This document shows positions 45,645 to 56,110 of a stretch of 64,000 bases of DNA, one piece after another; the stretch's first letter is position 1, and each line of letters opens with the position of its first letter. The notes beneath the pieces were generated by a model. It did no database searches. It saw only the letters and a program-made list of their open reading frames with translations, and was not told the DNA's origin. Source of the stretch: Actinernus sp. WN-2022 (Eukaryota; Cnidaria; Anthozoa; Actiniaria; Actinernidae); the NCBI GenBank assembly GCA_030867875.1, contig JAOWCC010001634.1:37715867-37779866 (forward strand). The letters are read 5' to 3'. The position numbers were made by a program, and so were the translations under genes.

Positions 45645-45930
45645 TAGGCCCTTTGCAGCTAACAGTCACGTACTGATATAATACTTCATTAACGAATGAA
45701 TTGAGCTCGTGATCACCATGGGAAAGACGTTGCCATGGATGCTGGAGAGCAAGCTATCTTTAAAATCGCTGTTTTTGAAAGATCGACAATCGATTGGAGG
45801 TGGAAAATAGCATTTACAAATAGGTTTTGCTAATATCAATACCGATGTTGTACAAGGCATTTAAATGAATGAAGTGAGATATTTTTTGCTCTCCAGTACA
45901 ACCACGTGATGTGTTAGCTGCAAAGGGGTC
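45645..45930. mobile_element. TIR element, about 285 bp
   Basis: GCCCTTTGCAGCTAACAGTC near 45648 is mirrored by TGTTAGCTGCAAAGGGG near 45912, with ACGT-containing neighbours also matching. No target duplication was found. Confidence 0.5.
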
Positions 45931-45939
45931 ATGACAAAG

Positions 45940-46000
45940 TGCGAGTCAGCGAGTCAGCGAGTCAGGGTGCGAGTCAGCGAGTCAGCGAGTCAGGGTCAAA
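45940..46000 (+). repeat. GCGAGTCA tandem array
   Basis: Units of GCGAGTCA with a GGGT spacer repeat about seven times. The complement of the same motif forms a larger array at 56015-56110. Confidence 0.75.
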
Positions 46001-46203
46001 TTAATCAAATTTACAGTTTTGATAGAATATTATATACACTTTAGCAATGTTTTCGTAATTAAATTGATTGCAAAATAAACAATTGTTGTGACAGTTATAA
46101 AATACAGGCTCCATACAAGCGTGATCGGTTATTTAAATATGACAAATGTCTTCCCTCCGTCTTCAATTCAGGGTCGTAACGAGGTATATTTTTTCTCTTT
46201 CCC

Positions 46204-46959
46204 GGCGACTGAAACCGAACACGATCTTCCGTAACAGTTATTGTACTGTTTTGGTCTGTTTCTTTACGCTTTCTTCGTCTTTGCCTTCTCTGTGCACTCA
46301 TGATTTCTGTGAAATACCATGACAATGGTAACGCTAAAATTGAACTTGTCTACTGCGATATACTCATAGTCCTTCACTGAAGCGCGCAAAATCCATAAAC
46401 AACATGGCATCGTGTTTCACCATACCTACTGCTCAACATCAAATACTGGAAAAATGACATTCTTAATGACAGATAAGTTAATTGTGTCAACAAACCTCAG
46501 TGGGATGCCAGGAAACTTTGAAACCATTTTTCACGGCGTTATAAATGCACGTTTTGTAGCATGTATTCGAAGCTCCTGTACCTTGAGATACGTTCATGTT
46601 TCTTTCTTCAACCCCTAAAAAAGGTGTTCCAGATCTTTGCAGTCAGTGATTATTTTCGCGACGGAATAAGATATCGGAAAACTGAGACACCCTTTTTAGA
46701 TCAATTTCTTCACAGGTCGTTTCAGCGCGGATTTCCGTCCAATTCCCAAGGGATAGGAGCTCCAGGTATAAGGTATGGTGAAATTGGATTAAAATCACAA
46801 TAAATAAAAGAGTATTTTAATAATAATGAAAATCAAGCTGTTTTCTACAATCTATGTTTATTAAGCTTTCAGAAAATATATACTTTGTAGGTTTTTTCTT
46901 GAATTTAACGCGCGCAATTAAAAGTTTTCGGGAAGCGCTCTTGAAGGGCTCCTGATACC
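46204..46959 (-). mobile_element. TTAA-element relative, copy 2 (truncated, inverted)
   Basis: The reverse complement of 39828-40925 aligns across this stretch, ending GGGCTCCTGATACC at 46959. The other terminus is missing. Copy 2 lacks the GC-rich insertion seen at about 40065-40330 in copy 1. A minus-strand frame at 46095-46325 contains MSAQRRQRRRKRKETD, also present in copy 1 at about 40828. Confidence 0.65.
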
Positions 46960-47507
46960 TAATATGGGTAAAGAAACCCGTGATTCGTGAATTTACGGAC
47001 AAATTGTCAGTGACTTGTGATCGCCAACGGCTCTTCACTACCCTGTGCATTGAACAAACGCCGAATATACGTCATTCTTGCACTCCGTCCCTTTCGTAGT
47101 GGAGCAGTTGCGTATCAGCTTGGCATTTAGCAGCAAATTGTCATTGGACCTGCCTCTTTCTGGATAGACTTTGCCTCGTGCTAGACGTCCCGATTCTTCA
47201 CAGATTATTTCGATCATCATCACGGTCAGGATACGTCCATATTTTGATGTACTATATGTCACACTTACTTAATGTTTCCCAATTCGACCATACAACTGGC
47301 CGAAGCCTGGTACTAAACGAATATTTGTCAGTAGAACATTGCAGCTCGACCCTGGGGGGGGGGGACTTACATGAAAAATGGGTATGTATATAAAACCCTG
47401 ACCCTGTTTGACCCAATCCGAGGTCCAAAACCCTGATTGCCCCCTTTTTTGAGGAAAAAAAAACCCTGATTGCCCCTTCTTTAAATTGTTTTCAAAACAC
47501 AGTAGCA
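46960..47507. other. Unassigned stretch with AACCCTGA-type repeats
   Basis: Degenerate AAACCCTGACCCTG / CCCTGATTGCCCC units lie at 47391-47478, and a G run near 47356. Similar AACCCTGACCC units recur near 51961-52008 and 52411-52460. Confidence 0.45.
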
Positions 47508-49708
47508 TATACCTTATTCGTACTTAATTTCGCGCGTCTTTAATTTCGCGATTTTCGCGAGTGAAAAAAAGTCGCGAAATTAAAGCCTCGCGAATAAAAA
47601 TCCTTGCGAAATTTACACACGCGAAATTAAATACCATGATCAGAAATTTGAATCACAAAAAAACTTGATCAACGTAATCAACAACATGAGGTACAGCTCA
47701 TGTATCGACATAAATGACAAATTATTCACTGGTATTAGCTCCATTTTGCATCTTATCTTGTGATCAATAATTTGCAAAGATTTCACATGAATATATCGAG
47801 CAGAGAATCTAACTACCGGTATCATCATCTGAATCACTGTCTTCGAGCAAATCCCTTAAAATATATTTCGTGCAGTCGTCAAAATTGCCATTATTTGCTT
47901 TCGGTCGAGAATTCGAAGACGCTAAAACATTTATCATGTCCTTATTTCAGTTTGGTTTCACTGTTAAAGAAACAGGAAATCCCCAAGAATCTACTCGACA
48001 GTCTCACCCACCAAATGCTGCTGCATGTGGCTATTTACCGGAGCAGGAGGCTACTTCTCTTGGAACAGAGGAATACAATGAGGTTGTATTGTCGGTGGGA
48101 AACACTGTAGATCCTGACAAGAACTCTTCGATGAAAAGAAAGCGAGGAAATTACAACCATTACTCCCCGGAAATGCGTGCAAAAATCGGTAAACATGCCA
48201 GTGAAAACGGAAATCTAAGAGCCATAAATCACTTCAAAGCACAGCTACCGAACCTTACGGAGAGTACCGTGAGAACCTTCAAACAAGCATATCAGAAGAA
48301 ATTGAAGGAAACGAAGAGACAAGGAGGAATACAAGAAAGCGTAACTTCTATTCCACACGACACTCGTGGTCGCCCGCCGATCCTTCTTGATCTTGACCAA
48401 AAATTGTTATCATTTTTGAAGAGCATACGCCACAGAGGTGGTGTTGTTAATTTTAGTGTTGTCAAAGCCACAGCCTTGGCATTGATAAAGAGCAATCCCG
48501 CGAAAGACTTCAGGGCATCGATTTGAGGCAACCTCAACCTGGGTCAGATCAATTTATAGACGGTGTAATTTTTCCAGGCGAGCTGGAACCACTACAAGAC
48601 CTCCTGTGCCTTTAGGAATATATGAAGAGTGCAAACTAAGCTTTTTAACTGACATCGAGAGATGCATTGCAACGCACAGCATTCCTCCGCAACTTGTTCT
48701 TAACGCCGATCAGACACCTTCATCGTACGTTTCTGTTGGAAAAATGACAATGGCAGCCCGCAATTCCTCTTCTGTGCCAATCAAAGGCCTTACAGATAAA
48801 AGAAACATAACTCTTACATTTGTTATCTCCTTAAACGGCGATTTCCTGCCTATGCAAATAATTTACCAAGGAAAGACGAAAGCAAGTCAACCGAGAGGCT
48901 TTGATTTTCCACGTGGGTTTGCAGTAACGCAGAATCCCAAACATTACTCGAACGAATTGGAAACTCTCAATCTACTTGACAACATTATTCAGCCATATGT
49001 TGCCCTAAAGCGAAAATAATTAAATCTTCCGCCAACACAGAAGGCATTGTTGATTTGGGATGTATTTCAAGGCCAGAAGACCAAAAAGGTCTTATCCAAG
49101 TTGGCATCGATGAATATTGAAGTCGTCAGTGTGCCAGCAAATATGACCCATTTCTTTCAGCCTCTTGATTTGACTGTTAACAAAGAAGCAAAGAAGTTTA
49201 TGAAAGACCAGTTCACGTCTTGGTACTCGGCGCAAATTCAAAGTCAACTAGATTCAGGGGTTGCCCTCGATGATGTTGATGTTGACCTGCGACTCTCCGT
49301 TCTCAAACCAATTCATGCAACTTGGCTCGTTAGCATGTACAACCATTTGTCTAGCTCTGAAGGCAGACAGTCAATTGCAAAAGGATGGCAGAAGGCTGGC
49401 GTAACTGAGGTTGTTAGTGGCTCAAAGAAACTTCCACCAGAAGATCCCTTTGAAGACCTGGATGTTTAGGAACATTGCAGACTCTAGGACAATATGTCCT
49501 ACCTTATCTTAACTTGTTCCAATTTGTTTAGAAAGGTTGTACCTAGGTAGTGGTAGAACATAAAATGATGCTGACAAGGCTTTCGCGAAATTTAATGCCC
49601 TTTTTTCATTTTCCCCTATCGAAATCGCGAAAATAAAGCCTCGCGAAATACTGTCTCGCGAAAATCGCGAAATTAACGACGCGCGAAATTAAGTACGAAT
49701 AAGGTATA
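47508..49708 (+). mobile_element. Pogo-like DNA transposon with intact ends
   Basis: The element 47510-49706 (2197 bp) has perfect 29-bp terminal repeats beginning TACCTTATTCGTACTTAATT, with TA on both sides. Beyond the perfect part, several TTTCGCG / CGCGAAA sub-terminal motifs continue for about 100 bp at each end. The interior carries a broken DDE transposase gene. Clean ends and duplication indicate a relatively young insertion. Confidence 0.85.
48131..49469 (+). pseudogene. Pogo/Tigger-type DDE transposase (frameshift plus stop)
   Basis: The frame from ATG 48131 to 48526 gives a basic helix-turn-helix-like N-terminus (MKRKRGNYNHYSPEMRAKIG) and the DQKLLSFLKSIRHRGGVVN region that precedes the catalytic core. 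A frameshift near 48515 moves reading to the frame of 48606-49019. There LNADQTPSSYV holds the first catalytic Asp. An in-frame TAA at 49017-49019 interrupts it. The same frame continues 49047-49469 with LLIWDVFQGQ (second Asp) and FQPLDLTVNK (third acidic position). Order and motifs match the pogo/Tigger branch of Tc1/mariner. An upstream in-frame extension to 47870 exists but looks less conserved. The gene is not functional as read. Confidence 0.8.
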
Positions 49709-49825
49709 CCCCGGCCGAGATACCGCGTGCCGGGATTGCATGCAAAATACGGAACATTTCAAGTCGGGACGTGTGACGGAAACAAGCGATGGACGCTTTT
49801 TGAACAATTGATCATTTGATTAGAT

Positions 49826-51716
49826 TAAGGGACGGACCATTTGAAAATTGATGGGGGGGTACCGCAAATCCCCCAAAAAAATCGAGCAGGCCGAATTTGC
49901 ACAGAAAAAAGAGCGAACGAGCCAAAATCACCCCGAAAAAAAATCGAGCAAGGGTGAAACTTTGTTCATCAGCTGAAACAGGAACCTTCAGTCAATGTTT
50001 AGTCTCCAGAACAAGGAAACCAGTGTTTTAGAGAGCAGTAAAATCTCAAAAATTTTGACTCGGGCCTTTGGCCCTCGCAACATTTAAAGACATTCTGTTT
50101 TTTCTTCCATACGCAGGACGGTATATATTATCTAAACTCATAATCAAAGGCACATTTCCATAGGACAGATAATGCATTCGTGTACAAGAGATTAGTTATA
50201 TATGCCAATGTTGAGCACTTTTTCATGTTTTTATTTGAGACTACGGAACAATCCAATATGATGCACGAATTAACAATACAATTTTAAGTATCCATCTGGG
50301 AAGGAGTGTGAGGTAGAGATTTCAAGAAGAATATATGTAAGGAGCCTTAGAACCTAAGACCCCCTTTTGTGAAAACATGCCTGATATTGTGTGCCTTTAA
50401 CTTTAAAAGCCAGTAACTCGTGTTTTTGCCGTTTTCTTGAAAGGGCAAATGACAGTTTAAGACTTTTCTGGCCTTTCTATCCCATAATTGATCTCTAGGT
50501 ATTTTATGTGGGGGTGAGGGGTGGGGAGAACTAGTTCAAAAAAATTCGCGAAAAACCAACTTTGCCTGGCGTATGGCGCAACGATTTGCTTTGTGGAAGA
50601 CGTATATTTCCCACTAGGTCTGAGAAAAAAAGTGCATTTTTTTATGAAAAGTAACGTTGATAAGTGAGTTACCGGCTTTTAAAGCCAACAGTAGACTTCC
50701 TCAAAGTCCCTTAAAACGAGATTTTCATTTCCCGCCTTCGCTTCTCTTAAAACAATATTTTACTTTCCTGGCCTTTCTATCCCATAATTGATCTCTAGGT
50801 ATTTTATGTGGGGGTGAGGGGTGGGGAGAACTAGTTCAAAAAAATTCGCGAAAAACCAACTTTGCCTGGCGTATGGCGCAACGATTTGCTTTGTGGAAGA
50901 CGTATATTTCCCACTAGGTCTGAGAAAAAAAGTGCATTTTTTTATGAAAACGTTGATAAGTGAGTTACCGGCTTTTAAAGCCAACAGTAGACTTCCTCAA
51001 AGTCCCTTAAAACGAGATTTTCATTTCCCGCCTTCGCTTACGAGATTTTCATTTCCCGCCTTCGCTTCTCTTAAAACAATATTTTACTTTCCCGCCTTCG
51101 CTTCTCTGGTTTGACCTCTCGCGACTTCGTCTCTCGCTTTAACTCGCGCATCGAGGCTCAGAGGAAAAGAGGTCGACTTGTAGCAAGTCTAAGCCAACAG
51201 GTACACATTAATTTACTTGTGTAACTTAAATTTCAAAGTGGTGCCATTTCTCGAGCTTTTAATGGATTTCGATGCACTACACGGCAATACAACATTCTCT
51301 TCCTGTAGATTAAGTTTAATCGATGGAATTTTGCCGTATTTCGAGTAGAAATTATACCAGAAAATGTGTTTTTTTCTAACCTAACCTTAATCTCTCAAAG
51401 TTACTTGTGTAACCTAAATTTCAAAGTGGCGCCATTTCTCAAGCTTTTAATGGATTTCGATGCACTACATTTTCTACTAAACAAAGGTAATTAATGTACA
51501 TGGAAAATACCATAAATCTAGAAACATTAAAATTGTGTAAAATGTTCTTGATGTAAAACCAAAATACTGAATGCCTTAAAAAAATATCGTGTAAGGTCCG
51601 ATGCCATAAAAAAAATTTCTTGCAGCAATAGAACTCCTAAAAAAAATTTCGAGCAAAAAAAAATCCGGGTACCCCCCCCATCAATTTTCAAATGGTCCGT
51701 CCCTAAGCCATTTACT
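49826..51716. mobile_element. PIF/Harbinger-like TIR element, 1.9 kb, TAA TSD
   Basis: The element 49829-51713 starts GGGACGGACCATTTGAAAAT and ends ATTTTCAAATGGTCCGTCCC. It is flanked by TAA (49826-49828 and 51714-51716). A 3-bp TWA duplication is characteristic of PIF/Harbinger. No transposase is visible. The interior contains a 300-bp tandem duplication and a second short direct repeat (51212-51283 and 51401-51471). Confidence 0.7.
50468..51065. repeat. 300-bp tandem duplication
   Basis: The unit beginning CTGGCCTTTCTATCCCATAA at 50468 restarts at 50768. The copies are nearly identical; one 4-bp difference (AAAGTAACG against AAAACG) lies near 50650. A smaller duplication of ACGAGATTTTCATTTCCCGC follows at about 51012-51065. 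High identity implies a recent event. Open frames through it are not supported as genes. Confidence 0.85.
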
Positions 51717-52008
51717 TATACTAACAGGAAACGCGTATGCATTTCAATCATAGATTACAATGATTGACGTCTAATAGGGTGTGTGTCGCAGATCGTGTTA
51801 TTATCAAAATAGATTTGTACTCTAGTCGAGAGAGAGAGTTTTGTAATCGCGAGCGAAAGAAGCACAACATTTCAGTAAATTACAAAATAAACGTGAATCA
51901 ACCAGGAAACGTCTAAGCGTTTTCGACACGTGGCATTGGGTAAACAAATCCGAATGTACCCCGACCCTGACTGCACCCAAATTACACTCAAATCCTGACC
52001 CTGATCTG
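51717..52008. other. Unassigned stretch
   Basis: Degenerate ACCCTGA units near 51959-52008 precede the palindromic element. No gene is visible. Confidence 0.35.
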
Positions 52009-52404
52009 CCCAAATCACAGGAAACCCAAGCTCTGTTTGTGTTTTAAATTATAAGGATTTGTATGAGATTTTTAACGAGTATTTGGTTGTATACCGTTAG
52101 GCCAGAAATACTGAAATAAAATCAATGAAAACTTATCTGAAGTCTTTATCTGTTCTTCATTGGGCTCTGTATGCAATTTCAGCGAATTCTGTTGAAATTT
52201 TACCCCTCGACCAAATTTCAACAGAATTCGCTGAAATTGCATACAGAGCCCAATGAAGAACAGATAAAGACTTCAGGTAAGTTTTCATTGATTTTATTTC
52301 AGTATTTCTGGCCTAACGGTATACAACCAAATACTCGTTAAAAATCTCATACAAACCCTTATAATTTAAAACACAAACAGAGCTTGGGTTTCCTGTGCCC
52401 AAAT
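52009..52404. mobile_element. 382-bp near-perfect palindromic CACAGG MITE, 7-bp TSD
   Basis: The element 52016-52397 starts CACAGGAAACCCAAGCTCTG and ends with the reverse complement. The two arms of about 185 bp match almost base for base around a short centre (near 52203-52212). Direct repeats CCCAAAT lie at 52009-52015 and 52398-52404. Full extrusion would give a very long hairpin. Confidence 0.85.
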
Positions 52405-52664
52405 CAGGTCAAAACCCTGACCCTACCTGCCCAAACCGAGCTCAAAACCCTGACCCACCCCCGCGGCACATAGATAATACGTCACAAGCAGGACGGGCGA
52501 GTACCAGGATACCAGACTCGATTAGTTTTTTTTCTCCTAAGCTACTTCTGGTATCCCAATACTCTAACTATGGCAATTACATTTACTAGACTCCATGTAA
52601 ATACAAGACAGAGTATGAATAAAAAAAGACTTATTGTTGTCGGGTTCAGTTCAGACTCGGTTCT

Positions 52665-52815
52665 GGGCCATCCCTTCATGTAGGACGACACGAATTGCTA
52701 CCAAATTGTATTCTATTGTATTGTATTGTGTTGCGTTCTATTGTTGTATTGAATTGTATTGTGTTGTATTCTATTGTATTTTTTGTAAAAATTCGTGTCG
52801 TCCTACATAAAGGGA
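52665..52815. mobile_element. Foldback repeat around an (ATTGT)n microsatellite
   Basis: TCATGTAGGACGACACGAATT near 52676 is mirrored by AATTCGTGTCGTCCTACAT near 52790. Between them is an ATTGTATTCTATTG-type microsatellite. Its right end served as the target of the element at 52816. Confidence 0.6.
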
Positions 52816-52953
52816 CATTCTCGTTCCCAGTGCCTCTTCAACTAACTGAAAAATCAGAGGCTCTGGTAAGACACGAAACCGGATGTCCTAGATTCTAGGA
52901 CATTGAAACTGCGCATGCTCTTAGAACTCATTTCCGATTTGCTAACTATCCTC

Positions 52954-53226
52954 ATGGAAGCTATCCAGTTCGCCCTTGCAAAGCTTAAAATACAGTTTTC
53001 TTTAAAAACTAAACACTTGGAAGCTATTCGGGTAATTAGTATCGATAAGAAGGACTGTTTCTGTGTCCTTCCGACCGGTTATGGTAAATCGTTAATTTGC
53101 CAAAGTTTACCGTTTGAGTTTAATGCTCTTCAAGGTTCATCCAACTCAATCGTGGTCGTCATATCTCCTCTCAACGCAATTATCGAGGAGTGCACAGCAC
53201 ATGCTGATTTTCAGCTGCTGGATTAG
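52954..53226 (+). pseudogene. RecQ-like helicase N-terminal fragment
   Basis: The frame from ATG 52954 gives about 90 residues. A helical lead-in (MEAIQFALAKLKIQFSLKTK) precedes the Q-motif-like HLEAIRVI, Walker A (VLPTGYGKS, SF2 motif I) and VVVISPLNAIIEE (motif Ia), and it stops before motif II (DExH). RecQ-family helicases need several hundred more residues, so this is a truncated piece. It starts just inside the left terminal repeat of the 52816-54066 element. Confidence 0.75.
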
Positions 53227-53295
53227 ACTGCAGGGCTGATGGTCGAGGAAGAATAGCCCTATGTACCTGTTGTAGGTTAGCAAGGGCTATAGCGC

Positions 53296-53658
53296 TCAGT
53301 GCACTCGGCGCGGAATGTGTTTTGATGGTGGATTACTAGGAGAGCTATAATTTTGCTTTCGACCTCGTTTTAGCCTGGAATTTTGGATCGCCGCGGTTTG
53401 ATGTTCATGCGATTGCTGAACCATCTCACGGAATTTTTCGGCAGTTTCAAGAGAGCGTTTGCACGGACAGCATATTTTTGTAGGGTAGGATTCTTCCCAG
53501 AAAATGAACGGATGGCTTAGATAAGAACCCAAACTTTTCCTTAGGTCGCTGTTTAAAATCACTGGGTGATTCTTATCCGATATTACGGCGTTGCAGCAAA
53601 TACATGTATTTCGATCGAAAAGCTTTTCTGTTGACTTTTTTGGCGTAGCATCCGCCAT
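53296..53658 (-). CDS. Cys-rich (zinc-finger-like) ORF inside the MULE-like element
   Basis: This 120-aa frame on the minus strand has its ATG at 53656-53658. It contains CICC near residue 35 and CCPC near residue 80, spaced like a ZAD/treble-clef type zinc-binding domain, then a Ser/Pro and basic tail (RLKRGRKQNY). I do not recognise the exact family. It points towards the helicase fragment, and the two genes converge. It may be captured host sequence or a transposon accessory protein. It is intact as read. Confidence 0.5.
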   Translation of the reverse strand: MADATPKKSTEKLFDRNTCICCNAVISDKNHPVILNSDLRKSLGSYLSHPFIFWEESYPTKICCPCKRSLETAEKFREMVQQSHEHQTAAIQNSRLKRGRKQNYSSPSNPPSKHIPRRVH

Positions 53659-54076
53659 TATTGGGTTATAGTCGATCGAAGGGAGATTTTAATTACCTTT
53701 CGGCTTTTGCCACCATACATTACATATATGAATGTTTATTAATTAATTAATCTGTTTAATCATGTTCTTTTAAAAGGCACATCACTTCATTCTTTATTAT
53801 TTTCACATATGAATATTTATTCTTTTGATTATTTTACTTTTATTGAAAGAACACCTCAAAAAATGCCTTATTTTACTTGTTATGTTTACAACGGAAGTGA
53901 TTTATCCACTAAGTGAACCGGAAGAAAAGCGCTGTGCGCAGCACCTCTTCAATTTTTTCTTCATCGCGCAGCCGATTTGGCTAGCCAATCAAATTAGAGC
54001 CTGTTTCGTGTCTTACCAGAGCCTCTGATTTTTCAGTTAGTTGAGGAGGCACTGGGAACGAGAATGCATAAAGGGA

Positions 54077-54299
54077 TTGCCCGGTTCTGTTCTGTATTTG
54101 GAGAATACTGATTCCGAAAGAATGGAGAAAAACAAACAGCGTCGAACCTAGAAACCTAAGTACCTAACCCAAACAAAACAAAACCGTTAATGCTGTACTA
54201 TATCACTCGTTCATAGAGTCAAAACCGGGGTCATGCGTTTCATGATGCACATCACGCACTATAAATAGTTTATTTAGTTGTGTTCGGTGATTTCTTTTA
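54077..54299. other. Unassigned stretch
   Basis: This lies between the MULE-like element and the hairpin-ended repeat. No gene is visible. Confidence 0.3.
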
Positions 54300-56006
54300 A
54301 ACAAGAGCCCATCTGGGCTTTCACTCGGGCCACATGAGATTTAAGATGAAATACACGTTCATTTGAAATCCTCTTAGTAACAAGTCGTGCTTTAATTCGC
54401 CAGTGAGAACGTCAAACATCTGGTCTATTAATACGCAGGATTTGAACAACAGAATACTGGCAATCCAAGTGTATAAATGCAATACTTTGAATTTGATTGA
54501 AAATAGATCAAAAACTCGGGGAAATGTCCGGCTAAAACTGTATGAATAAATGTGAAATGAAACATAAATTTCATAGCAATAAAAAAATTGTAATTCCTAA
54601 TGAGAAAGCTCCGCTTAATTCTCAAATTCACAGACTGTTTTACAAAAACGTTTGCGCTTATCGACACAAGAGTTCAGTTGACCTTTCAAATAATTTATTC
54701 TGAGGTACGCATACTCTAAATCACAGAGATGTTAAATAAAGCGATAATTAGAAGAAAAAGTACATTAACAGACAAACTGAGAGGAAATTTATTCAAATCA
54801 AAAAGAGTTTACTTACAGTACTTACGTAACTGAATCTTTCGTTTTGGATCTTTTGGTAGTGTTGGTGACAGCATCCCACCTTAGTGCACATACAATGTAT
54901 GCACTGAATCGGAATGAAAGTCGAAGCCTACCTCGAACTTAACTTTCAGCTAACCTGTTTCCTTTCATTCCACAATGAATAATAATCTCATAAAGTAAGC
55001 CCGTAGCTTTCAATAAATTTGCCAGTGTCTGAATGAAACAGCTAGATCTTTTCCAATTTCTCTCACGAGTCACGTTTGATCCTCTTCACAGTAACGTAAT
55101 TTAACGTCTCAGATATTATATATATTCCCTACTTCAGCTAGCGCTGTGCATTTCAAGTACTTTTTCCTCTCTCTTTGCTGGCAGTTCATGCTTCTTGTTC
55201 GTATAGTTGCCCCACTGAGCCGTAACCAGAACGAAACGAGCACAGCATTTCAGTTGGCATACACTGAAAACATCTGCTAAACTAAGATTTGTAAAAATCT
55301 TAGCGGATCATGTAAATATTCCGCTTGGCTCAATGAGGGTTTCTGCCGTCAAAGTTCATTTTTTGTTTCAGTTTTCCCCATATTAGCAGACATGTATAAT
55401 GTCTCGAGCTCTCAATCCATTAGAAAGACTCTGGTTATTCTGTCGTAAAACATGCCTTAGTTGTACAAGACCTGACCCAAATTTAGGTTGTATTGCATAA
55501 TTGCCCACGATGGAATAGATCATTGAAATTGATATCTCCTTGTCTCGCCTAGTCTGAGAGCTTTGAACTTTCTTATCTGAGCGCGCCTGACGAAATCTAA
55601 CCTTTGATTATAATTCGATACCCGTTGATATCCAAACGTGTTTGGATATTGTATTTCGCTTACGTTTAATGTACATTGGATCTGTCCAGACAGCGCTGAT
55701 CGAATGTATTACGGCTCCTGGTTGTTCATGTATTTTTATGGTGAACAAGAGCGCCAGTTGAAATATCCTGAGCCTGTTGGAAGGCTTTCGCCCTCGCGGG
55801 TCGACCATTTTGATTTACTGTATTGAATTATGTAAATATATTAACCTGGCGAGTGTTACGTGACCAGCACAGTGCGATCTGATTGGTGGTGAACTTGACC
55901 TTTAACGCATGCGCAGAAATTTTGCGACACCCAACAAAAAAATAAAAATAAAATAACGACTTGCATTTTAAGACTCGGTGGTGCCACAGGCAGCCCGAGT
56001 AATAAT
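54300..56006 (+). mobile_element. Hairpin-ended repeat, copy C
   Basis: It starts AACAAGAGCCCATCTGGGCT and ends with the GCCACAGGCAGCCCGAGT hairpin and AATAA, as in copy A (1617-3820). The last 260 bp align closely with 3485-3820. The interior is diverged and shorter. No flanking duplication is visible. Confidence 0.6.
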
Positions 56007-56014
56007 AAAAAAAC

Positions 56015-56110
56015 GCTGACTCGCACCTTGACTCGCACCTTGATTCGCTGACTCGCACCCTGACTCGCTGACTCGCACCCTGACTTGCTGACTCGCTGAC
56101 TCGCACTTTA
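56015..56110. repeat. GACTCGC tandem array
   Basis: About ten GCTGACTCGCACC(C/T)T-like units in complementary orientation to the 45940-46000 array. Both arrays are bordered by AAAGTGCGAGTC-type sequence and by GCTGCAAAGGG. The minus-strand open frame across it (VRVSESRCES) is an artefact of the repeat. Confidence 0.75.

Larger units (their letters stand above)
52806..54076. mobile_element. 1.25-kb Pack-type (MULE-like) element with 10-bp TSD
   Basis: The element 52816-54066 has terminal inverted repeats of about 70 bp: CATTCTCGTTCCCAGTGCCT on the left and AGGCACTGGGAACGAGAATG on the right, continuing through AACTGAAAAATCAGAGGCTC and GTAAGACACGAAAC. Perfect direct repeats CATAAAGGGA lie at 52806-52815 and 54067-54076. 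Nine- to eleven-base duplications are typical of Mutator-like elements. It carries a helicase fragment on the plus strand and a Cys-rich frame on the minus strand, but no transposase. The helicase plus Cys-rich pair also recalls Academ elements, which however make shorter duplications. Confidence 0.8.

Noticed and set aside
50760..51114. Frames in the 300-bp duplication
   Set aside because: Open on both strands, inside a transposon, and changed by the small duplication at the end.
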